A DNA stretch of 64,000 nt from Nymphaea colorata (lineage: Eukaryota > Streptophyta > Magnoliopsida > Nymphaeales > Nymphaeaceae): the NCBI RefSeq assembly GCF_008831285.2, contig NC_045148.1:8375001-8439000 (forward strand), written 5' to 3'. Positions 24,052-34,737 of the stretch are shown one piece after another. The position numbers and the translations under genes are program-made. The notes under the pieces are model-generated. The model was not told the DNA's origin. It did not search any database and was given only the letters and a program-made list of their open reading frames with translations. How positions within the stretch are numbered: position 1 is the first letter of the stretch; each line of letters starts with the position of its first letter.

Positions 24052-25061
24052 ACAACTAAACCTACATGTAGCATAACCATATAAATCATAGATACCAAGG
24101 AAATAAAATGATAGAGATCAAGTTGCAAATATATAAGTCAAGTTATACTTGCAAGAATCTGACATATCATTAGAGGAGTTAAGCGATTTCATTTAAGGAA
24201 ACTCATTTGGTTGCTTTTTTTTTCTCTCTCTCTTACCCTAAAAGGTATTTTAGACGTTTGAAGAACCAACTTAATTTATCTATCTGTAATTTAATCTCTA
24301 TCGTTTGATCTATTTGAAATCGATGGTGCAGATGATTTCCATCAATAGAAAGCACTACAAAAAAAAACTGACTTTTTACTGACGGGATGGAAGTGTTTGT
24401 AAAAAAGAGGATATATATTGGGGAATTGGTATATCCCAGACCTAAGGAACCATACCTCTCAAATTCTTGTTAAGAAATATTTTAAACAAAATATGGACAT
24501 TGTAGATGGTTTATAAACATTACTTTAACATAAAAACAAGTCTTAATTCAAGTCATTTTTATGAAAATATTAATTTTTCTGCGTGTGAAATTTTGATGTT
24601 GCAACAGCCATTCATTTTTCTAATTCTATACAAACTTTATTAGACTTGAAGAGGATTAACTTAATATATATTTCTGATAGTAATATTCATCTAAATAATA
24701 TCTGTACTGTTGGATTGTGCAAAAAAGTGTCTTAGCAGTCAATTGTAATCGGACAAGCTAACTAAAAGTGAGATAAAGCCGTTTACATATTGAACAAACT
24801 CTACGCTAACTCTGATTCTGTTTTTACCAAAGAAAGCGTTTGATCTAACTGTGACCTGGCTGGTATTTTGAGTGCAGATCCGTCCCCATGCTCAATTCCT
24901 CCTTTTAGCAGATGATCAACCATTAGAATGTCCTGTCTTTTCTTTTTTTTCCTTCTTCTGTTACAACCATTGCAACTCGCAGCATCTCAAAATAGCGTCG
25001 CCTTGTCATTAACAGACAATTGTCAGTTTACGTGATCGCCTGTTAATTGCTTTTCTCTGCC
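23781..25061. other. 5' flank of protease locus A
   Basis: Contains words shared with the flanks of the other array members (CCTCATGAGTGAG near 23953; GATGATTTCCATCAAT near 24331). It does not carry the full 1-kb dimer module found before loci B, C and D. A CT/TA/TG compound microsatellite is at about 23999-24050. Confidence 0.5.
24353..24420 (+). mobile_element. CACTA-type transposon end (fragment)
   Basis: CACTACAAAAAAAAACTGAC followed by TTTTTACTGACGGGATGG has the form of a plant CACTA (En/Spm) terminus. It interrupts the GATGATT(T/C)CCATCAAT(A/G) word that continues in the paralogous flanks. No matching right end or transposase is seen. Confidence 0.45.
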
Positions 25062-25068
25062 TATAAAA
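25062..25068 (+). promoter_or_regulatory. TATA box of protease locus A
   Basis: TATAAAA in the context CTGCCTATAAAATG, 81 bp before the ATG of locus A. The same box is at equivalent positions in loci B, C and D. Confidence 0.7.
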
Positions 25069-25148
25069 TGCGTTGTTCTCAAAAAGCAAGCAACCCACCA
25101 TCTCCCAATCTCCAGCAAACACCACCATCTACCAACAACAGTAGCACC

Positions 25149-26632
25149 ATGGCCATGCCACCACTGTCGCACCGCCTAACTTCCGTCCTCCCCATCCTTC
25201 TCCTCGCCATCCATCTCCTCCCCTTTTGCTCCTCCACCTCCTCTGTCACGGTTGACGTCTTCATCAATCTTGTCCAAGTCGATGCCCACCTGAACTTAAC
25301 CTACCACGAGCGGCTACACCGGGCGATGCACCGAAGCCATCAACGTGCCATGAACCTACACAACCGCGCCCGGAGAGGGCGGCACCACCGCGCAGCCCCA
25401 CGACCACTGGACCAGAATTCGTCGAGCATCGAGACCCCGCTGCAAGCTGGGCACGGCGAGTTTCTAATGAAGCTAGCAATAGGAAATCCCCCAACTTCCT
25501 TCATGGCCATCGTCGATACAGCAAGTGATTTAATTTGGACTCCGTGCAGCCCTTGCACCCTTGCCCCGACCAGCCCTCGACGGTTTTCGATCCTCAGAGC
25601 TCGGCTTCCTACTCAAAGCTGCCCTGCTCGAGCCCATCTTGCAGTGCCCTGCCCCACGTTTGTGTCCCTTTAAGCGACGACTGCCAGTACATCTACAGGT
25701 ATGGAGATCAGTCGACCACCAGTGGGTACCTAAGCTCCGAGACCTTCACCTTGGGCTCCGCTTCGTTCGAGAATGTGGGGTTTGGCTGCGGCACTATGAA
25801 CTGGGGGTTCCATGAGGGCGCCGGCTTGGTTGGTCTGAATCGTGGCCGGCTGTCGCTGATCTCTCAGCTCGGCGCCTCGGTCGGCTACCAGTTCTCCTAC
25901 TGTTTGAGTGGGCTGGAGGGCGGGAGCTCTAGTTCGAGTCGCCTGGCCTTCGGACCCAACTCGTCCTTGCCGAGCTCATCGGTGGGTGCCATCAAGTTGC
26001 CGTTGTTGATCAACTCCAGAAATCCGGATTTCTACTTTGTGGATTTGGAGGGCATTAGCGTCGGAGGAAGGCGTCTGCCCATCGAAGCTTCAGCATTCCA
26101 GTTCAAGCAGGGGGGAACTGGTGGTGTCGTTGTGGACTCGGGCTCCGCCCTTATGTATCTTGTTGCGGAGGCATACAGGTATAGCACCATTCCTTGAATT
26201 CATCTTATTATCATGCATATCCTAAATAGTTCCCATTTCTAAATCATTTTTCACTAAATTAATCAAATCAAATGAGAGGGAGATGTTCTTGTGATGAATT
26301 ACAGAGAAGTGAAGCAAGCATTCATCACAGCGATCAGCCTGCCAGTTGCAGCTGGCCCAACCGCTGCAGGTTCCGGCCTCTGCTTCCAAGGCTTCGTCGA
26401 CCCTTCGTCCATCCCCACTCTCACGCTTCATTTCAGTAGCGGTGATTTCTGTGCGCCGCGGGAGAACTATTTCATCGTTGATAAGGACAGTCGATTGTCT
26501 TGCCTAGCAATCAACGAGACGCCGATGGGAATGTCCATCATCGGAGCCTTCATGCAGCAGAACGTCCACATTCATTACGACCTTGGAAACAACCTCATCA
26601 CTTTCACGCCTGCACAATGTGATCAATTGTAG
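25149..26632 (+). pseudogene. Protease locus A: nepenthesin-type aspartic protease, frameshifted
   Basis: Exons 25149-26178 and 26305-26632 match loci B and D in structure. After the codons for TPCSPCTL, locus A reads CCCTTGCCCC where B reads CCCTTTGCCCC. One T is missing at about 25561-25562, so frame 1 runs on to an early stop at 25673. The remaining exon is otherwise open in the other frame from 25535. The first catalytic motif (DTAS) lies upstream of the break and the second (DSGS) downstream, so the product would lack half the fold. The promoter TATA box and AATAAA signal are intact. The 5' part of the exon resembles locus C and the 3' part resembles B and D, a mosaic. A sequencing error at the T run would make this a functional gene; I treat it as a pseudogene at moderate confidence. 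Confidence 0.8.
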
Positions 26633-26678
26633 AACCATTTTCTTCTTTGTTTGTTGTTTCTGTTAGCGGAAGAAGATC

Positions 26679-26684
26679 AATAAA
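26679..26684 (+). terminator. Poly(A) signal of locus A
   Basis: AATAAA in the context AGATCAATAAAGAGATTC, 47 bp after the stop. It is conserved after loci B, C and D. Confidence 0.6.
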
Positions 26685-26937
26685 GAGATTCATGACAACA
26701 CAAATTCCATTTGTTTTCTTGCGATTGTGATACGGTGGTCACAATTATTGTCTAAGGGTTTTGTCAATAGCCCCGATTATTTTCTAAGGTGTACATCGTC
26801 AGGTGAAATGATCTTGTGCTAGATTTTAGGTGAACTAATTGGCACTTGTTGAGGCAACCAGTTAGGTGATGCTTCGTCTAAGATGGATGACGAAGGAAGC
26901 CGAATATTTGTAGCTTTTGCACTAGAATTAATTGATG

Positions 26938-27234
26938 CTATGTTTGGATGAAGGGACAGAGAGAGAAAGTCATGGATGGAAGGGAAATGGAAGGGAAGAG
27001 AATGGGGAGGGAAAGGAGAAGAAATGAAATGGAATGATCCCTTCCAATTTCTCTATTTTTGGAGGAATTAGAATTACATTAAAAAGTTATTCTTTCCCCA
27101 CCTTTTTATTTCCTTTCCCTTGCATCCAAACACAATTATTAGTTCTCTTTTCCTTTCTCTCCATATTAATTAGTCTTCCAAGCACGACCTTTCTTTCAAT
27201 TCCTTTTCCTCCCTCTCCCTCCATCCAAATAGAC
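26938..27234 (+). mobile_element. Fold-back element with TTTGGATG ends
   Basis: A purine-rich left arm (TGTTTGGATGAAGGGACAGAG, then repeated GGAAGGG and GGGAGGG) and a pyrimidine-rich right arm (CTCCCTCCATCCAAATAG) are imperfectly complementary over the whole length, as in a MITE-like fold-back element of about 297 bp. It has no coding capacity. Confidence 0.5.
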
Positions 27235-27235
27235 G

Positions 27236-27379
27236 GTAAGAGTGGGCACGGGGCTGGGGACCAGAAAGCTGGGCAAGGCCCAGGCCGTTAAAATGGCCTC
27301 GGACTGGTCTGGGTCTAGATCCAGGCTGCCAAATGGCACCTAGCCTGGCCTAGGCCTGATCCCGATGCCTACCCTTAAG
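27236..27379 (+). mobile_element. MITE-like element with GTGGGCA/TGCCTACCC ends (downstream of A)
   Basis: The left end AAGAGTGGGCACGGGGCTGG and the right end GGCCTGATCCCGATGCCTAC are inverted. An element in the equivalent position downstream of locus B (33445-33707) is longer inside. The shared right flank (AGAATGCATAATG) shows that the insertion predates the duplication of the unit. Confidence 0.55.
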
Positions 27380-28113
27380 CAGAATGCATAATGGCCAGAA
27401 TATATCTCGTCAGTAAAAAAATAATATTTTTGTTAAGACAAAAGAAAAAGTAATAAAAATCTCCAATATACTTTGACTTCCACCTTTTCTTTTTAAGTGC
27501 ATATCTAGTGCGTGCACCATTCTATGCACTTAACTCACTCTTGTCAATGAACACCTTATGCAAGTTTGGAGGAACTGAGAATGTTCTACATAACTAATTA
27601 CAAAGTTGCAAGTCCAATTTATTCTTCAAGTGCAAATTTATTTTCCAATTGCAGATAACCATAGCTTCCATTGCGGCAAGACTGCCTTCTAACTATTGGA
27701 GATCGGCCAATTTCTCATTGTTGAATGTTTTCTTCTACCCATTTTTGGGTTCCAACCGTGATCGAATCTCACGTTCTAGACTTGAAAGGACTAAAATGCC
27801 TGTCTATTCAGAACCTGATGGATAGACATTTCATTGCATCAGTAATTATGCATCTTACTCCTGAAAATTTCATACTAGAGAAAGAGGATAAGCAATAAGC
27901 ATGCATACTATATATATTGGTTAACACACAACTTGATTTAATTTGCAACAAAAGTACTTAAATGGTATATATCTGCAAACATAAGGTTCATTGAGTTTAA
28001 TTTAGATAAAATTCACTTCATAACTGTCCATCAAGATGGATTGAACGATCCTCATGAGTGAGCAATGTGACTTTAACTAGAGTTACTATTCCATTTTTGT
28101 TTTATACACATAC

Positions 28114-28179
<66 letters not shown>

Positions 28180-28397
28180 CCCTCTCATATACCAGACTTG
28201 ATGGAATCATAGATACCATTAATTAATAGAAAATGAGATGATAGATATTAAGTTGTAAATACATAAGTCAACATACTTTTGCAAGAGTCTTTCATACCTT
28301 TAAAGGAGATACAATATCTTGTTTAAGCTCATGTTTTTCATTTTTTTTTCTCTCTATTTCTCTAAATGATGTTTTAGACTTGTGATCAATGGTGTAG
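27380..28397. other. Array-unit flank between loci A and B
   Basis: No gene seen. Most of this stretch matches 33708-34737 between loci B and C (for example CAAGTTTGGAGGAA, TGCAAGACTGCCTTCTAACT and GAACGATCCTCATGAGTGAG). It is therefore part of the duplicated unit. Confidence 0.7.
28121..28177 (+). repeat. (TA)n microsatellite
   Basis: A run of about 57 bp of AT dinucleotides. Its counterpart in the next unit is at 34466-34521. Confidence 0.95.
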
Positions 28398-30240
28398 ATG
28401 ATTCTCATCAATGACTGGCATATGTGGGTTTGATAATATATATATAAATATATATTATATATATATATATATATTAAAAAAACCATGTTCTTCATGTAAA
28501 TATCTAAATTTTTACCTATTGATTAAACTTTTATTACTTAGCATTTTTCACATCAATTTAAATAGATAGATACGTTAAAAACAACTATAAAATGAAACCT
28601 AGAGATGGTTAAGTGCATATCATATACAACCCCTGGTGCATGATAGTGGACCCTTGGCCCACTTTCAAAATCACCTAAAGCACGGTACCTTGTGAAAGAG
28701 AAATAGGTATTTTAGTTTTTTTATTAAAATGTGTTTTATAGTCTTTTTATTTTTTTGAGTTTCATTTCTATCTACACAAAAAATCTTTTTCAGTCTGAAC
28801 GAAGGGCATTTTTGTTATTGACCGTATTGACGCAATAAAGGCCTTAGTCTACTTTTTGGGACAGGTGTCATGCACATAGGCTTGTGCAACTTTTTATTGT
28901 GCACAGACTTGTGCATATAACCACCTTGGTTGCGGAAGACATAATTTTGCACACACACAGACATATTTGACCAAAATGGTTATGTGCATGCAATACATCT
29001 GTGCAAAAAATATTGTATACAAGAGTGTATAGTGACCAAAATATCTTTCACTAAACAAAAATTATAGTTTTTTTTATAAAGATGAACATGTGTTGTAAAA
29101 AAGTTAAAAGTCTAAAACATACAATTTTTTATAAAAAAATTCTTAAATACCTAACCCCCTTCTTTTTCCCTCTAGTGTATATTTGTTGTTTGCACCATAC
29201 AACTTGATCTCATGTTGGACTATCCTAACAAATTAGTGCATAAGCTAATGCAAAGAACACATGTTCTAATTGTACAAATTAACTTAAAAGTTAGATAAAT
29301 CCATCCATATTAACTTTTTTTTAGACTTGTCAAAAAACATATTAACTTTTCATTTTACAACTTAATTTTTATCATGTGATCTATGGTGGAGATGATTCCC
29401 ATCAATGACCGGCATATGAGGGTTTGATTATATATATATATATATGTATAAACAATTTAAAAAAATTATGATGGATGAAAAATAAAAAAATGGTTTGAAG
29501 AAACCATGTTCTTTAAGCAAATATCTAAATTTTTACCTATTGATTGAATTTTTATTACAAGTGGACTCTTGGCCCACTTTCAAAAGCACTTAAAACAAGT
29601 TACCCGTCAAAGAGAAATAGGTACTTTGTTATTTTTTTTAAATGTCTTTTATAGTTTTTCTATTTTTTTGAGACTTATTTCTATCTATACAAAAAATTTT
29701 CTTCATCAGTCTAAATGGAGGGCATTTTAGTCATTAACTATATTCACATACCAATTTATGACACATAAAACAAGGTACTTTTTAAAAGGAACTAGTCCAC
29801 TATTTGGGATAAGTGTTATATACATAGGCTTGTGCATATAACAATATTGGTTGTGGAAGACATAATTTCACACTCATATAAATATATTTGACCAAAATAG
29901 TTATATTCATACATCTGTACAAAAAAATATTGTGTACAAGAGTGTATAATGACCAAAATACCTTTCACTAAGTAAAAATTATAATTATTTTATTAAAATG
30001 AAAAGTTGTTTAAAAGTTAAAAGTTTAAGATATACATTTTTTTTATAAAAAAAAGTTATTAAATATCCAACCCCTTCTTTGCCCCTATAGTATATATTTG
30101 TTATGTGCATCATACAACTCTATCTCACGTTTGACTACCCTAATAAATCAGTGCATAAGATAATGTCAAGAACACATGCTCTAATTGAACAAATTAACTT
30201 AAAAGTGACATAAATCCGTCTATACATTGAACACACTATA
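28398..30240 (+). repeat. Dimer of a roughly 1-kb module upstream of locus B
   Basis: Two diverged direct copies (about 28398-29388 and 29389-30240). Each opens with GATGATTC(T/C)CATCAATGAC and then a TTTGAT-(TA)n run. Each continues with ATATCTAAATTTTTACCTAT, TTGGCCCACTTTCAAAA, a GCATATAAC word and an ACAAGAGTGTATA word. There is no open reading frame. The same dimer precedes loci C and D. Confidence 0.8.
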
Positions 30241-30529
30241 GGCCAACTCTCACTAAGGTTTCATCAAAGAAACGTCTGACCTAACCGTGGCTGCGATTCG
30301 AGGGATCGCGATTATCAGGAATCATCAACCAAATCGGTTCCCATGCCCAATTCCTTTTTTTTAGGCTTTTAACAGATGATCATCCAATTGGGTGTTCTGT
30401 CTTTTTTTTTTCTTTTTTTTTTCTTCCGTTACAACCATTTGAACTTGCAGCTTGTCAAAATAGCATCCCTTCGTCATCAACAGACAATTAACAGTCTACA
30501 TGATCGCCTGCTAATTGTTTTTCTCTGCC

Positions 30530-30536
30530 TATAAAA
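30530..30536 (+). promoter_or_regulatory. TATA box of protease B
   Basis: TATAAAA in the context CTGCCTATAAAATGGG, 93 bp before the chosen ATG at 30623. This spacing fits a transcript start near 30560. It argues against using the in-frame ATG at 30536, which overlaps the box. Confidence 0.75.
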
Positions 30537-30622
30537 TGGGTTGTTCTCAAAATGCAGAACAAAGCAACCCACCATCTCCCAATCTCCAGCAAACTCCACC
30601 ACCTACCAACAACAGTAGCACC

Positions 30623-32113
30623 ATGGCCATGCCACCACAGTCGCATTGCCTCTCTTCCGTCCTCCCCATCCTTCTCCTCGCCATCCATCTCCTCCCCTTC
30701 TGCTCCTCCACCTCCTCTATCAGGGTCGACGTCTTCGTCAATCTTGTCCAAGTCGATGCCCACCTGAACTTAACCTACCACGAGCGACTACACCGGGTGA
30801 TGAACCGAAGCCATCAACGGGCCATGAACTTGCACCACCGTGGCCGGAGAGGGCGGCGCCACCGCACAGCCCCACGACCACTGGACCATAATTCGTCAAG
30901 CATCGAGACCCCGCTGCAAGCTGGGCACGGCGAGTTTCTAATGAAGCTCGCAATAGGAAATCCCCCAACTTCCTTCATGGCCATCGTCGATACAGCAAGC
31001 GATCTAATTTGGACTCCGTGCAGCCCTTGCACCCTTTGCCCCGACCAGCCCTCGACGGTTTTCGATCCTCAGGGCTCGGCTTCCTACTCAAAGTTGTCAT
31101 GCTCGAGCCCATCTTGCAGCGCCCTGCCCCACGTTTGCGACCCTTTAAGCAACGACTGCCAGTATATCTACAGGTATGGGGATCAGTCGACCACCAGCGG
31201 GTACCTAAGCTCGGAAACCTTCACCTTGGGCTCCGCCTCGTTCGAGAACGTGGGGTTCGGCTGTGGCACCATGAACTGGGGCTTCCATGAGGGCGCCGGC
31301 TTGGTTGGTCTGAATCGTGGCCGGCTGTCGCTGATCTCTCAGCTCGGCGCCTCGGTCGGCTACCAGTTCTCCTACTGTTTGAGTGGGCTGGAGGGCGGGA
31401 GCTCTAGTTCGAGTCGCCTGGCCTTCGGACCCAACTCGTCCTTGCCGAGCTCATCTGTGGGTGCCATCAAGTTGCCGTTGTTGATCAACTCCAGAAATCC
31501 GGATTTCTACTTTGTGGATTTGGAGGGCATTAGCGTCGGAGGAAGGCGTCTGCCCATCGAAGCTTCAGCATTCCAGTTCAAGCAGGGGGGAACTGGTGGT
31601 GTCGTTGTGGACTCGGGCTCCGCCCTTATGTATCTTGTTGCAGAGGCATACAGGTATAGCACCATTCCCTTTACCGGAATTCATCTTATTATCATGCATA
31701 TCCTAAATAGTTCCCATTTCTAAATGATTTTTCACTAAATTAATCAAATCAAATGAGAGGGAGATGTTCTTGTGATTAATTACAGAGAAGTGAAGCAAAC
31801 ATTCATCACAGCGATCAGCCTGCCAGTTGCAGCTGGCCCAACCGCTGCAGGTTCCGGCCTCTGCTTCCAAGGCTTCGTCGACCCTTCGTCCATCCCCACT
31901 CTCACGCTTCATTTCAGTAGCGGTGATTTCTGTGCGCCGCGGGAGAACTATTTCATCGTTGATGAGGACAGTCGATTGTCTTGCCTAGCAATCAACGAGA
32001 CGCCGATGGGAATGTCCATCATCGGAGCCTTCATGCAGCAGAACGTCCACATTCATTACGACCTTGGAAACAACCTCATCACTTTCACGCCTGCACAATG
32101 TGATCAATTGTAG
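30623..32113 (+). CDS. Protease B: nepenthesin-type (A1) aspartic protease, DTAS variant
   Basis: Exons 30623-31653 and 31786-32113 join across a 132-bp GT-AG intron (AYR/EVK) and give 452 residues. A signal peptide is visible in residues 1-32 (LPILLLAIHLLPFCSS). A basic propeptide follows, then the pepsin-like fold: first catalytic site D123-T-A-S126 (normally DTGS), a Cys-rich nepenthesin-type insert (about 133-179), flap Tyr185 in YGD, and second catalytic site D330-S-G-S333. The enzyme should be secreted or vacuolar. Relatives include CDR1 and nepenthesins, so defence or protein turnover are family possibilities, not shown here. The start was chosen for its ACCATGG context downstream of the TATA box and before the signal peptide. 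It is nearly identical to locus D. Confidence 0.92.
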
Positions 32114-32178
32114 AACCATTTTCTTCTTTGTTTCTTGTTTTGTTCCTTGTTTCTTGTTTCTGTTAGCGGAAGGAGATC

Positions 32179-32184
32179 AATAAA
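32179..32184 (+). terminator. Poly(A) signal of protease B
   Basis: AATAAA in the context GAGATCAATAAAGAG, 66 bp after the stop. Confidence 0.6.
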
Positions 32185-33444
32185 GAGATTCACAAATTTC
32201 TGTTGCTTTCTTGCGATTGTGATATGGTGGTGGCAACTGGCAACTATCTTTCAGTTTAATTCCCTTGTGCTTCCTTTTTCTATTACGACGAAAAGTCAGT
32301 AGCGAAAATTCTGGGCCTGGATAAGCATTCGATACTAATTCTTGATATTATGCAAATCTAGTAAGGGTCAAAGTGTGTGAAGCACTTGTGTCTGAAGAAC
32401 AATGAAGAACAAAGGAACAGAGGAGCAAGTGAGAATTCCACATTTGAATGCATGGAGGCCCCAATCTCATACTACAACAAAAGAAAAAAGCGAAGGAACT
32501 TGTTCACGTGAATATGACAATATAGGAATTGCATGTGGTCTCGTCACTCATTAGTTAAAAGAAGAAGTGAAAAATGGAAGAGCGGACCTAACCTAATTTG
32601 TTGTCGAGGCCACTAGACAACGTTTTTCAATTTATAGCTTGGTGCTTGTAACTGTAGCACCGGTTTCTGCTAAATAGAGCCCGTCTTCAAGCGGATTACT
32701 CGGCACATTTTTTGTAGAAATAAAGTTTTGGGTAACAAAATTGAAGAATAGATAATTGGGCACCCTATGTAAGTTGAAACATAGCAGAAGTGCTACCTTG
32801 ATAAGCCAAAATCAAGCCTAGTACTCTAAGAGGATGGGGGAAGGATGGAGGCTTCGGTCTTTTAAGTAGACAGTAAGACAAAATACTCTTCTTACTTACC
32901 AAACAAGCATTCTCGTCGACTCGACTGTTAAGTTCATGAAAATTTACTAGTTTGCTCTCCAAGAAAGAAATGAGGGACAAACTTAATTTTGCAAATAAAA
33001 ATAACGTTAAAAGATTTTGCATGTTTTTTCATCATTAATAACAAAAATGTTCATTGTGACATGGATTAGGAACATTATTCAGTATAGTTAGTTAAAGAGA
33101 CTATAGAAACTAAGGAACATGAGGATATAGTTAAAGAGCCTAGTAATAATTTATTAGCATGAAATTTGATTATACTAAGAGGGTTTTAGCCATTCGGCTC
33201 TTTAACCCAAATTTAGTCATCAACAACTTACACGGAGACAACATTAATGTTGCTCAACTATTGTGTAAGGGTTTCGTCGATAGCCCCAATCCTTTTCTAA
33301 GGTGTACATCATCATGTAAACTGGACTTGTGCTAGACTTTAGGTGAACTAATTGGTACTTGTTTAGACAACCAATTAGGTGATGCTTCATCTAAGATAGA
33401 TGACGAGCGAAGCCGAATATATGTACCCTTTGTACCAAAATTAA
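32185..33444. other. Array-unit flank downstream of B
   Basis: No gene seen. It shares sequence with the flank of C (GGGTCAAAGTGTGTGAAGC, 32350 and 39609) and of D (GCATGTTTTTTCATCATTAA, 33020 and 44766). It is duplicated non-coding sequence. Confidence 0.6.
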
Positions 33445-33707
33445 TTAAGAGTGGGCATCGGGCTGGGGACCCGAAAGCTGGGTCGAGCCCAGGCCATTAA
33501 AATGGCCTCGGACTGATCTGGGCCCTGATTGGACCACGTCAGGCCAAGTCAAGCATGATAAAAAAAAATACGAATTATGAATAGATATACTATATATTTT
33601 TCTTTATATAATACATATATTTTAAAATTTTTTATTAAAATCGAATTGTGCTAGGGGCCGGGCCCACCAGGCTGGCCCAGGCCTGATCTGGATGCCTACC
33701 CCTAACC
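33445..33707 (+). mobile_element. MITE-like element with GTGGGCAT/ATGCCTACCCC ends (downstream of B)
   Basis: The left end AAGAGTGGGCATCGGGCTGG and the right end CTGATCTGGATGCCTACCCC are inverted. It is the counterpart of 27236-27379 with a longer AT-rich interior. A third member of the family is at 50170-50430. Confidence 0.6.
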
Positions 33708-34463
33708 AGAATGCATAATGACCAGAATACCTCTGGTCATGAAAAGATAATATTTTTGTAACGACAAACAAAAAGTAGTAAAAGGGTTAAAAAGGACCTC
33801 TTTAAAATCTCTAAAATACTTTGACTCCCACTTCTTTCAAGCCTATATCTATTACGTACACCATTCTGACGCACACAACTCACTCTCGTTAATTAACAGC
33901 TTATGCAAGTTTGGAGGAATTGAGAATGTTCTACATAACTAATTACAAAGTTGCAAATCCAATTTAGTCTTCAAGTATTCTCCAATTGCAGATAATCAAA
34001 GCCTCCATTGCTGCAAGACTGCCTTCTAACTATTGGAGATCGACCAATTTTTTTTATTGTTGCATGTTTTCTTCTACCCATTTTTGCATCCAACTGTGAT
34101 TGGATCTCACTTTCGATACTTGAAAGGACTAAAATGCCTGTCTATTCAGAACACGATGGGTAGACATTTCATTGCATGTACATTAATTGTGCATCTTACT
34201 CCTGAAAATATCATACTAGAGAAAGAGGTTAAGCAATAAGCATGCATACTATATATATATTGGTTAACACACAACTTGTTTTAATTTGTGACAAAAATAC
34301 TTAGATAGTATATATGTGCAAACAGAAGGTTCATTGAGTTTAATTTGAATAAAATTCACTTTATAATTGTCCATCGTCATGGATTGAACGATCCTCATGA
34401 GTGAGCGATGTGACTTTAGATAACTAGAGTTACTATTCCATTTTGTTTTATACATACACACCC

Positions 34464-34525
<62 letters not shown>

Positions 34526-34737
34526 CTTTCAGGTACCAGAGTTGATGGAATCATAGAGACCATTAATTACTAGAAAATGAGATGGTAGGTACTAAGTTGA
34601 AAATACATAACTCAACATACTTTTGCAAGAGTCTTTCATACCTTTAAAAGAGACACAAGATTTTGTTTAAGTAAGCTCATTTTTTTTCTTTTTATCTATT
34701 CCCCTAAATGATGTTTTAGACGTGTGATGTATGGTGC
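33708..34737. other. Array-unit flank between B and C
   Basis: No gene seen. It is a duplicate of 27380-28397, including the CCTCATGAGTGAG word (34392) and a (TA)n run at 34466-34521. Confidence 0.7.

Noticed and set aside
30515-30622. Longer N-terminus of proteases B and D starting before the TATA box
   Set aside because: The first codon at 30515 is TTG and the TATA box lies inside it. The ACCATGG at 30623 is followed directly by the signal peptide.
30488-31032. Antisense open frames over the protease first exons (also at 25079-25558, 37119-37612 and 42769-43313)
   Set aside because: They are mirror frames of GC-rich protease coding sequence, conserved only because the genes are duplicated, and have no domain of their own.
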